The notes beneath the pieces are model-generated. The model had not been told where the DNA came from. It was given only the letters and a program-made list of their open reading frames with translations, and did not search any database. From Cellvibrionaceae bacterium 1162T.S.0a.05 (lineage in GTDB: Bacteria; Pseudomonadota; Gammaproteobacteria; Pseudomonadales; Cellvibrionaceae), in NCBI GenBank assembly GCA_000964245.1, contig LANB01000001.1, positions 1 through 64,000 of the forward strand: 64,000 nucleotides of DNA, given 5' to 3'. The translations under genes were made by a program, and so were the position numbers. Numbering within the stretch: the stretch's first letter is position 1; every line of letters begins with the position of its first letter. Positions 26,517 to 34,489 of the stretch are shown here, piece by piece.

Positions 26517-29370
26517 CGCCATAACTCACCAGAATTTCTGTTTTTGCGTAACGTTCAGGATAAAGAACGGCAAGTTGTGCAAAACTTTGCTCTATCCACT
26601 TGTCAAACTCACCATCCCAGGCACGTTGCACATTGGCGGTATAAAGCTCAACAGCCAATTGGTCCATAGGGAGGGCTTGTTCCTCAATAATCGATTTGTA
26701 AAGTTGTCTATCCGCGTCACTCAAACCCGATGGCGCAGGCGCTTTACGTAGGTCCGCAGCTAAAGCCTGATACAAGTTGGCAATTTTGTACCCGGACTCC
26801 GTCACGTATTCTAAAAGTTGGGAGTCAGCAGCTGCCTGATAGTATTTTGATGCCTTCTCCAGAGAGTCCTTGCGTTTGGCAATACTTTCGACAATGGGCT
26901 GCCTTAATTTTCTGGAACGAAACTGCCGATCGTAGTAGTCCCCGTACGTAATATTTGCCCAGGCCGCCAGCCAGGTACTCCTTGCATTTTGCTTCGCGCC
27001 AGCCGTCCGATGCCCTTCAATTATTCGTCGTAGCCAATATTGTTGTTTGCCATCGTCTTTTAAATGCCCGTAGTTGAGTGCGAGCTTATAGCGCGCCTCC
27101 ATGCGGGTTTCAAAAGGTTCTTCATAAGCGTGCGCATATTTCTTATAAGTGGTAATTGCCTTTTCGTAATGCCGCGCATTTTCATACATATTGGCTGCGA
27201 GGAATAAGGCCTCCCGGACCACAACTTCATCGCTGTCGTTTTCAGTTAAAAAGATATAGGCATCGGCAGCGAGTGACCAATCCTCATTATTCTCATAGGC
27301 TGAAGCGAGCTTTCGCGGAAATTCTGCTGCCAATTCATGGTCCTTGAATTGGCTATTCAATTCTTGTAACTCGCGAATTGCTGCAGGCCAATCCTGCAAT
27401 TGCATCAGCAAGACAGCGGCATCATATTGTGCTGGCACCCGACGCTTTGAATCTGGACTCAGACTTTTTATTTTCAACAATTCCGCGATCGAGGCTTCAA
27501 TACTGCCCTCATTTACTAGCACTTCAGAGTTCTTGTAAATTGTAGTTGCCAAGCGCTCCGAGATTTTAGAAAACTCTTCACTCTTTTTACTAACCAAATT
27601 TCGCTGATTCAAATAGCTCGCTTCCGCTTTGGGATAGTTTTCCAATTTAAACCATGAATGCGCAAGAATACCGTAAGCCGTTTTTTTCAGACTGCGATCG
27701 AGTTCAGTATTCGATGCCAATAACGCATCAGTAATACTGATAGCGCGTTCATATTGGTCGAGACTGAACATGTATTCCGCAGCATTGGTTAACACCGCTG
27801 GCGAACGCTCGTCGGTATGGAATGTTTCGGCAAATCGCAGCATGGATTCCACAGCTTCCGCTTGCCATTTTTTTGCTGCGCTTTTTTTACCGAGTGCCGC
27901 AATCAATTTTTGGTAACTGATAATTGCCGCGTACCCCGCATCCGGGCGATGCTCTTCAGCGCTTTTACCCTGCGGCTTATAAGCCACTAATTCGTATTCC
28001 GTGAGTGCTTCTTCATAGCGGTCGGCAGCGAATAAAACTTCTGCCAGGCGATATCGCTTCTCATCAATTTTGTCATCACTTGCAAAGCTCGCAATGTATT
28101 CGCGGTAATAATTGGCAGCCTGATTGTAAGCAACAATCGCCTTTGTACGCTCTCCTTTGGCTTTATTACGAATAACGCTTGTGTCTTTGTCCTCATGTAG
28201 CGCGATTTTTTCAGTCAACTCTTCCACTTCCCTGGAATACGCCTGACCTTCACTGTGAAAGTGAGCGGCCAATACATTCAGATAGGCCCTCAAGGAACTA
28301 TCAATTTCCTGCTGATTAAATGCCGTTTTACTGCGGTAGTTAGAATACAAGCCATAGGCCGAAACGAAACGCGCTTTTTCTTCGAGGGCTTGTTCGGGAA
28401 AGCTGCCTTTTTCCAATGCCGCTATTACCATGTTATGTAACACTGGCGCACGTTTATCTTGTGGATAAACATTCACAAACGCCTTATAACTTTTTACAGA
28501 TTCGCCATAAAGCTCCTTTTCGAGGTAGTAATCACCAAGATCCTTGTAAACCATCCACACATAAGTTTGATTAGCCAAACCATCAAGGCTTGGAATGTGA
28601 TCGGCACCCCCAAGTTTATCCAGGGCCAAACTCATCGAGTGCAAGGTATCATCGGCTACAGGACGCTCTGCTTTACCGAGTGCATCCAGATCTTCAACAC
28701 CGGTCAGGTATTCCTGTAAAACAATGGCAAAGGTTTGCAAGCTTTTGTCATATTGAAATTGCTTGTAGTAACACCAGGCCAACATATAACGTGCGTTTGT
28801 CCAGAGTTTTTCATTCGCCAGCCTGGTGACTGCAAGATAGGCTTGCTCAGCTTTTTTATACTCCTGCAAATTGAAGTGGATATCAGCCTTGCGAAACCAG
28901 GCTTCTGCAATATGGGGATACCAGGGGTGCACCGTTGTCAAACGCGAAAGCATTTTTAATGCTTCGTCGGTTTGTCCTTCCATATCGTAGGCTTTAGCGA
29001 GCTGATACAACACTTCGGCGTTGTCGGGTGAATTGGGGTATTTTTCAAGAATCTTTTTATATTCTTTAATGGCTTCAAGGTAATAGCTCTTGCGGTTTTT
29101 ACCCGTTGTTTGCTCCTGTACACCCTCCATCATATAGACATCAGCGATTCGACGTTCGATTTGCTCTTTTAACTGCTTGTCTTCAAACAAGTCCAGCAAT
29201 TCCTTGTATTCCTCGCGCACTTCTTCATGGCTAAGTTTGGCCACTTCGATTTCTTTTTCTTCTTTGGCTTTGTATTTCAAATCGCCAAGTGTACTCTGGC
29301 GGGTGTTCCCGCCGCACGCCACCAGGGTAAGCCCAAGGACGCTGAATAAAATAACTTTCACCGAACTCAT
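26503..29370 (-). CDS. Large TPR lipoprotein
   Basis: A 955-residue lipoprotein (SVLGLTLVACGGNTRQ, lipobox cysteine residue 20) composed almost entirely of helical TPR-like repeats: YLEAIKEYKKILEKYPNSPDNAEVLYQLAKAYD, and further on RYRLAEVLFAADRYEEALTEYELV. Repeats run from about residue 75 to 830. ATG 29370 overlaps the upstream stop by 4 nt (ATGA), so it is co-translated with the next gene. It is probably a periplasmic scaffold of the locus. Large TPR proteins (GltI/AgmU type) exist in the myxobacterial system; orthology is unproven. Confidence 0.8.
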   Translation of the reverse strand: MSSVKVILFSVLGLTLVACGGNTRQSTLGDLKYKAKEEKEIEVAKLSHEEVREEYKELLDLFEDKQLKEQIERRIADVYMMEGVQEQTTGKNRKSYYLEAIKEYKKILEKYPNSPDNAEVLYQLAKAYDMEGQTDEALKMLSRLTTVHPWYPHIAEAWFRKADIHFNLQEYKKAEQAYLAVTRLANEKLWTNARYMLAWCYYKQFQYDKSLQTFAIVLQEYLTGVEDLDALGKAERPVADDTLHSMSLALDKLGGADHIPSLDGLANQTYVWMVYKDLGDYYLEKELYGESVKSYKAFVNVYPQDKRAPVLHNMVIAALEKGSFPEQALEEKARFVSAYGLYSNYRSKTAFNQQEIDSSLRAYLNVLAAHFHSEGQAYSREVEELTEKIALHEDKDTSVIRNKAKGERTKAIVAYNQAANYYREYIASFASDDKIDEKRYRLAEVLFAADRYEEALTEYELVAYKPQGKSAEEHRPDAGYAAIISYQKLIAALGKKSAAKKWQAEAVESMLRFAETFHTDERSPAVLTNAAEYMFSLDQYERAISITDALLASNTELDRSLKKTAYGILAHSWFKLENYPKAEASYLNQRNLVSKKSEEFSKISERLATTIYKNSEVLVNEGSIEASIAELLKIKSLSPDSKRRVPAQYDAAVLLMQLQDWPAAIRELQELNSQFKDHELAAEFPRKLASAYENNEDWSLAADAYIFLTENDSDEVVVREALFLAANMYENARHYEKAITTYKKYAHAYEEPFETRMEARYKLALNYGHLKDDGKQQYWLRRIIEGHRTAGAKQNARSTWLAAWANITYGDYYDRQFRSRKLRQPIVESIAKRKDSLEKASKYYQAAADSQLLEYVTESGYKIANLYQALAADLRKAPAPSGLSDADRQLYKSIIEEQALPMDQLAVELYTANVQRAWDGEFDKWIEQSFAQLAVLYPERYAKTEILVSYGDEIR

Positions 29371-31124
29371 AAATTTTGCTCCCCAAGCTGTTCGAGATTC
29401 AAGAGGGTATTATCATAGAGACGCGCTTTAGCTAAACGAGATTGAGCGAGGTAATACCCCATTCTGTCTTCATGCTTATCCAGCTCTGCGTTCACGATAC
29501 GACGCATAACCGGCTCTAATTTTTCAATATAATGGCCAGTCTGCTTTAATCGAAGCTCAACGTCTTTATGTTTAGCTTTTACGTCCGCAAGGTAGTTTTT
29601 GGGATGTTTATAGGCAAACTCAACGCCCGACAATACCCGTGCTTTTTCTTCCAATAATTCCAATTCCGATTCAGTGGATTGCAAAAGCGCATCCATACGA
29701 ACCTGTTCTTTTTCGTCAAGCGTGAGCGTGTAGAGTCGTAGGTCACCTGAGTCTTCCAGGAATTTATCGCTCAAGGCTTTTTTACGCGCCAGGGTATCCT
29801 TGACTTGATCTGACATCGAGCGATTACTGGCAGCTTCCAGTATTAATAAATGCTGTTCTGCCTGGCTTTTCCAGTAGCGCAGATTATCCTCAAGCGCATA
29901 TAAATCGGCTAGTTCACGCAAGGTTTCATTGAATTCATTGCTGGCCATCAAATCAATAAGAAAGGGCGTTAGCTTTTTGTAATCGACGGAAGGGCGTGTA
30001 CCGTACCAATCCTCTTCATCCTTAATCGCTTCAAGGTTTGCGATAAACTCCCGCGGCACATCCAATAAATCAATAGCCTTGCGCGCTTCACCAACAAGTT
30101 TTAAGCCAGAGCGAAATTCTTTCTCTGCTAACAAATTACTCTTCAATGCCAGCCGCGGGGCACCCTGCTGTTCATATAGGTGAGCTAACAAGACCTTCGC
30201 TTCCTGAACTTCGGGAATGGCGATTGAACGGCTGTTCAATATTTCGAGTGCCGGGATGGCCTCGTTGTAATGCTGTAGTTTGATTGCCGCCCAGGCATAC
30301 GAGAGCAACGCACGATTGGAGTACAAACCACTGGTTCGAATATTTCTCAAATAAAACCAGGCTTGACCAACATGACCGGTTTGCAAAGCCAGTTGTGCCA
30401 AACCATGTTTTGCACGGTCGGCCAACACCAGCATTTCTTCATTCAACCCAGTATAGTCCGCGACCTCTTCAAGATTGGTAACCGCTTCCGTTAGGTGACC
30501 CGAACTCAAATGCGAAATGGCAAAATTAAAGAGTAGATAAGGGTAAGCGGGGTTATCTTTTGACAAAGCCGCAATCGCACTTTTTTCGGAGTCGAGGTGG
30601 CTGCCATCATTGCGAATCAATGTGGCTAAGTAGTGGTAGTCAAAATGTAAGTCCTTATCGACTTCGCCAGCGATCTTATCCAGCGCGTTGTAGGCTTTCT
30701 CTTGTTCAGACTTGTTGTAGTAGAGTTTGGCCAGGAAATACCAGATGCGATTGCGGGTGCCATCTTCCATGGGAATATTTAAACTGGACTGCAATCTTTT
30801 TTCAGCGGCGTCGGGCATCCCATAAGACACCATCATGCCGCCTTCTAACATGCGCCCTTTCGCAGTCAAGGCATCACTGTTGCCAAGCTCGGCCGCGTAA
30901 TCATATTCTACGAGGGCCGCGAAGTAGTCTTGCTGAAAATAGTCGAAAAGAACGACGCCAAACTCCAGCTCGCTACGACTTTTTATGTGTGTATCAAAAG
31001 GACGTGCCGTAACAGGCACACTCAGGGTAAGAACGAACAGCCATAGAAAAAAAAACACAGCGAAACTGTGTTTTTTGCTGCGCCTGATTTGGCGGCAACT
31101 TGACTGTGTATTGGCACGAAGCAT
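29367..31124 (-). CDS. Periplasmic TPR/coiled-coil protein
   Basis: A 585-residue protein with an N-terminal signal segment (FAVFFFLWLFVLTLSVPVTARPFD), Sel1/TPR-like repeats (FGVVLFDYFQQDYFAALVEYDYAAELGNSDA; AYNALDKIAG; LLSYAWAAIKLQHYNEAIPALEIL) over residues 50-330, and a long coiled coil (about 430-570, ELELLEEKARVLSGVEF). There is no lipobox. ATGA overlap with the downstream large TPR gene and GGAG before the ATG support the start. It is probably part of the same periplasmic assembly. Confidence 0.78.
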   Translation of the reverse strand: MLRANTQSSCRQIRRSKKHSFAVFFFLWLFVLTLSVPVTARPFDTHIKSRSELEFGVVLFDYFQQDYFAALVEYDYAAELGNSDALTAKGRMLEGGMMVSYGMPDAAEKRLQSSLNIPMEDGTRNRIWYFLAKLYYNKSEQEKAYNALDKIAGEVDKDLHFDYHYLATLIRNDGSHLDSEKSAIAALSKDNPAYPYLLFNFAISHLSSGHLTEAVTNLEEVADYTGLNEEMLVLADRAKHGLAQLALQTGHVGQAWFYLRNIRTSGLYSNRALLSYAWAAIKLQHYNEAIPALEILNSRSIAIPEVQEAKVLLAHLYEQQGAPRLALKSNLLAEKEFRSGLKLVGEARKAIDLLDVPREFIANLEAIKDEEDWYGTRPSVDYKKLTPFLIDLMASNEFNETLRELADLYALEDNLRYWKSQAEQHLLILEAASNRSMSDQVKDTLARKKALSDKFLEDSGDLRLYTLTLDEKEQVRMDALLQSTESELELLEEKARVLSGVEFAYKHPKNYLADVKAKHKDVELRLKQTGHYIEKLEPVMRRIVNAELDKHEDRMGYYLAQSRLAKARLYDNTLLNLEQLGEQNL

Positions 31125-31139
31125 TACGTCTCCACCCTA

Positions 31140-31757
31140 CTACCATTGATTTAGCTTAAATGCGGGCTCTTGCGTTGTTTCGTCATCCGTAATTAACAAC
31201 TCGAGGTACTGGCTACCAGGACCTTTCTCTAATTCTAAGTTAGCAGCTCTTTTGTAAGCTCGCCCGTTAAAACCCAAGCCCGTGTAAAAAACTGTTACGC
31301 GGTGCTTACCTTCGCTTAAATTTGTCATATAAAGCTTTTGCACCCCGCCATTCAACAGCGCCAGGCGCTGTTTTTCTGAATAGATGTGCGTAGCGACAAA
31401 GCGACCGTCGATCTTGACCTTGATCGACTCCAACTGGAAGAACTTACCGGAGTTAATTGTGACAAAAATCGTGAAACGCGTATTTGAAGGAAATAACATA
31501 TTTTCCTCAAGCAGGCGTAATTCCTTGTTCAGGCCGATCACTTCCTTCTTGAGGCTTTGAATTTCGCTCGAAATTTGAGCAATCGAAGACTTTTCCTTAT
31601 TGGCTTCTGTTTGCCCCTCCTTAAAATCGACCTCAACGCCTTCAGTCCAGTTATCTACACGCGCGACTTCCTGGTCTTGCGCCCACACAGGCAAAACCAG
31701 ACAGAATGAGAACAGCGTCACTATTTTTAACAAAGGGTTTCGAAACGGAATAAACAA
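31140..31757 (-). CDS. Periplasmic coiled-coil protein at the head of the locus
   Basis: A 205-residue protein from TTG 31757 (AGGAG 7 nt upstream) with signal peptide IVTLFSFCLVLPVWAQDQE, a coiled coil at about residues 45-85 (SSIAQISSEIQSLKKEVIGL) and a beta-sandwich-like region (FTIFVTINSGKFFQLESIKV, GKHRVTVFYTGLGF). A TTG at 31796 would add 13 residues without a ribosome site. It is the first gene of the minus-strand unit, 15 nt before the TPR gene. The family is unknown to me. The C-terminal domain looks carbohydrate- or lipid-binding in topology, which is only an impression. Confidence 0.65.
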   Translation of the reverse strand: MFIPFRNPLLKIVTLFSFCLVLPVWAQDQEVARVDNWTEGVEVDFKEGQTEANKEKSSIAQISSEIQSLKKEVIGLNKELRLLEENMLFPSNTRFTIFVTINSGKFFQLESIKVKIDGRFVATHIYSEKQRLALLNGGVQKLYMTNLSEGKHRVTVFYTGLGFNGRAYKRAANLELEKGPGSQYLELLITDDETTQEPAFKLNQW

Positions 31758-31933
31758 GCTCACGCTCCTGAATAATAATTGTCTAACAATATTCAAAACT
31801 ATTTATACTCAAGCGCAAGCGAGAGGTTGTGAGTTCTTGATTAAAACCGTACCTGTATCACAATTATTTTGTTGGATTTTGCGGATCGCTCACAATTTTT
31901 AAACACCAATAAAACACTTACGAACGGGAGACT

Positions 31934-32584
31934 ATGTTGAAAGCGCTGTCATTTTTTATGGCTTTGAGCCTGGTTTGCTGCCCTTTTTCCCTGGTTTGGA
32001 GTCAAAACACTGGCGAAAACACCCCGCCCCCGGTGCGGGTTGTTGAACCTGACAAAAAAACCGATAGCGCCCATGCGGCGATTCGCGATACCGAACGCTA
32101 TGAATTCGGCATCTATACCGGCCTTCTATCCGTCGAGGATTTCAATACCAACCCGCTACTTGGTTTTGCCTTTGTTTATCATGTAAATGATAATCTTTTC
32201 GCTCAAGTAAACTACGGCAGCTCGAAAGTTTCACGGGCGACTTTTGAGGATGTGGCGGATCAAAACTTCCTCTCTTCTGGCGATCGTCGCTTTAACTACC
32301 TCACGCTAAGCGGTGCATGGCAAATTATGCATGGTCGCTCTTATTACCGCACAACGGGCAAATACAATTCAGGGTTTTATTTAACTGCCGGGCTCGGTAA
32401 TGTCGAGTTTGCGGGTAATTCTGAGTTAGATATCGTTGTGGGGGCCAGCTACCGTATTATTCGTACCGATTGGTTGGCCTTGAATTTTGATTATCGTAAT
32501 CATATTTTTAGCCGTGAGTTTATTGGTGACGACAAACAAACCATGAACAATGAGTTTGTTTTAGGGTTTAACTTTTTCTTTTAA
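31934..32584 (+). CDS. Small outer-membrane beta-barrel (OMP_myx_plus type), copy A
   Basis: A 216-residue exported protein (signal LSFFMALSLVCCPFSLVWS) with a beta-barrel pattern FGIYTGLLSVEDFNTNPLLGFAF, and ending in FVLGFNFFF, a typical outer-membrane assembly signal. It matches the barrel family shared with myxobacteria (outer membrane beta-barrel domain, TIGR04565 in my memory). It is transcribed divergently from the coiled-coil gene. Copy B (32917-33504) has the same sequence plan, including the YRNHIF/FRDHIF motif near the C-terminus. Confidence 0.78.
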   Translation: MLKALSFFMALSLVCCPFSLVWSQNTGENTPPPVRVVEPDKKTDSAHAAIRDTERYEFGIYTGLLSVEDFNTNPLLGFAFVYHVNDNLFAQVNYGSSKVSRATFEDVADQNFLSSGDRRFNYLTLSGAWQIMHGRSYYRTTGKYNSGFYLTAGLGNVEFAGNSELDIVVGASYRIIRTDWLALNFDYRNHIFSREFIGDDKQTMNNEFVLGFNFFF

Positions 32585-32916
32585 ATTTCTCGGCTTTTTT
32601 CAACCTGGCTCCATATCCAGCACTCTCCCCTATACACCCAGCTCACTTTGTTGGGATTCCTTTTCAAGAGCTAGTTGCTTGAATACCTCATCACCAGGTG
32701 GGGCCTACCGAAAACTTTCGGGCTAGGGAAGATCCGGGCCGCGTTCAGCCGAAGGAATTACATGGATGTATTTATGTGTTTTCGCAAAGGGCCTTCTTGT
32801 GATTAATGATCTTACGCAACAAACCAACTTAAAGCCTAACATGAATCATTCATGGTAAACGCAAAGAACCGCTTTGTGAGAGGTGATCCTACGAAAAAAC
32901 AAAATTAGAGAAATAA
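32585..32916. other. Intergenic region between two convergent barrel genes
   Basis: Nothing coding is seen in 332 nt. It includes a small hairpin (CCGAAA / TTTCGG, 32709-32722) and the near-palindrome TACAT-GG-ATGTA at 32760-32771 followed by TTTATGTGTTTTCGC. That phrase resembles short intergenic repeats I remember from marine gammaproteobacteria, so it may be a remnant of a dispersed element. No T-run terminator stands out. Confidence 0.4.
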
Positions 32917-33504
32917 TTAGAAAAGAAAGGAAATACCAGCACTCACCTGCGTATTGTGCGTGTTTTTATCTTCTTCAAGTAGAGAAGACTTAAAAATATG
33001 ATCACGAAAATCCAGGCTCAAAACATAACGTCGCTTGAGGGCAAATTGGTACCCGGTGCCGATCGTGATTGTAAAATTGTTCTCGCCACCAAACTCGGTT
33101 TCACCCGCGCCAGCCACTAAATAAAGGGAAGAAATTGCAGATTCCGGCCCGTCCCCAAAAAATTCAGCCTGAAATAGATTGTAGCCTAACAGGAAATCGT
33201 AATGGGAAAAGGTCCGATTGCTGCCCGCAAAACTCGGCCCCTGACTCAATTCAAAAGAGGAATAGGACGCGTCCGCTTGCAAGTAGTTAAACTGCAGGAA
33301 AAAATCCTCCGAAGCTTTGAAGCTGCTTTGCACACCAAATGCAAGTTCACTGCGGTAGTCCTGAATACTGAGAATACCCGCATACACGCCCACTGAGAAA
33401 AACTCGCGATCAAATTCGAGGGCTGCCTGATCCTTGTTGTCCTGCGCAAGAGCTGCGCCCGACAATAAACTGATTAGAAGAAGGTATTGAAGCCTAAATA
33501 CCAT
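32917..33504 (-). CDS. Small outer-membrane beta-barrel, copy B
   Basis: A 195-residue exported barrel (signal LQYLLLISLLSGAALAQDN) with FFSVGVYAGILSIQDYRSELAFGV and C-terminal QVSAGISFLF ending in an aromatic residue. It is a paralogue of copy A: same order of motifs, similar length, weakly conserved elsewhere. GAGGAA 8 nt upstream supports ATG 33504. It overlaps the end of the SH3-barrel gene by 31 nt, so it is co-translated with it. A role as surface component of the neighbouring machine is inferred. Confidence 0.78.
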   Translation of the reverse strand: MVFRLQYLLLISLLSGAALAQDNKDQAALEFDREFFSVGVYAGILSIQDYRSELAFGVQSSFKASEDFFLQFNYLQADASYSSFELSQGPSFAGSNRTFSHYDFLLGYNLFQAEFFGDGPESAISSLYLVAGAGETEFGGENNFTITIGTGYQFALKRRYVLSLDFRDHIFKSSLLEEDKNTHNTQVSAGISFLF

Positions 33505-34265
33505 GTTCGCATTTCCTCGTTTACTGTATCGACTTCGACGTCGAAAGTTTTGTATTCCGCTTTTATTAAAAAGTTACGGCCAACGTAATAATTTAATCGC
33601 AAACCGTAATGCTGATAATCCGATGTGCCCAATTCAATAGGGGTGAGCTCCGGTTGGGATTCCACATCCAACTGGCCCGTGCCGAATATGATGGCAGGAG
33701 ACCAGCGGTTTTTGCTGAAAGGCTCAACCACGAGGTTCAGACTGGAGTAGGAACCCTTTGTCTCGGGTGCAAAATAGCGCGCCGTTTCGGCTTCAATCAC
33801 AAACCACGAAAGCGGGCGATATCCAATGTTGGCTTTTATTGTGTCTGCCCCGTTCAACCCTCCACTGCTGAATTGACCGGTACTGAATCCCACTTGCCAA
33901 CCACGATTAAGGTAATCACCGTAACTAACGGAGGGGAGATCGGCAGGTTCACCGCTCGCCTGCATGGTGCGCGCGATTTGTGATTCTGCAACCCAACCGA
34001 CACGCCCATTGGCAGCGCGCACTTCATACCAGCCCGGTTGACGCACTAAAACTTCTACGCGCTCCCCCTCTTCAATCACAAAAAATACGGGATAGCCGCG
34101 CCCGGGGCCACTTCGCATTTCAAGATAGGGGTCAATAACCTCAAGGCTTCTCGCCTGGGGCTGGCCGTCAACGCTGGCCGATTCTGAATTTTGACCTTCC
34201 TGCGCCCCGGCGAAGGGCAAGATATTTAACAGGATAATTAAAAAACAGGTCTGTACGGCTCTCAT
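33474..34265 (-). CDS. SH3-domain outer-membrane barrel protein
   Basis: A 263-residue protein with signal peptide (LIILLNILPFAGAQEG), a bacterial SH3 domain at about residues 40-95 (YLEMRSGPGRGYPVFFVIEEGERVEVL...RAANGRVGWVAESQIA) and a C-terminal barrel (WQVGFSTGQFSSGGLNG; LRLNYYVGRNFLIKAEYKTF) ending NTFF. The SH3 domain is likely periplasmic and may bind peptidoglycan, linking wall and outer membrane. It is the first gene of the two-gene barrel operon, next to the ExbB/ExbD locus. Confidence 0.8.
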   Translation of the reverse strand: MRAVQTCFLIILLNILPFAGAQEGQNSESASVDGQPQARSLEVIDPYLEMRSGPGRGYPVFFVIEEGERVEVLVRQPGWYEVRAANGRVGWVAESQIARTMQASGEPADLPSVSYGDYLNRGWQVGFSTGQFSSGGLNGADTIKANIGYRPLSWFVIEAETARYFAPETKGSYSSLNLVVEPFSKNRWSPAIIFGTGQLDVESQPELTPIELGTSDYQHYGLRLNYYVGRNFLIKAEYKTFDVEVDTVNEEMRTWYLGFNTFF

Positions 34266-34489
34266 TTCCTCACCAGCTAACTTGAGTGTTTGGGTGCCTA
34301 CATTCTAGCGCTTGCAGCATGGCGTGTGGATTGCAGGCTGGCTTTAATTCCTACAAATGCCTCCTGAATCACAATTTCCGCGACTTTTTCGGCACCAGAA
34401 ACTGTTTCAGAATGCATTCGCAAAGTACTCACTGCTCTTTATAATGGCAACAAAGCATTCAATAATTCATCACTAACACGCCCTTGCCC

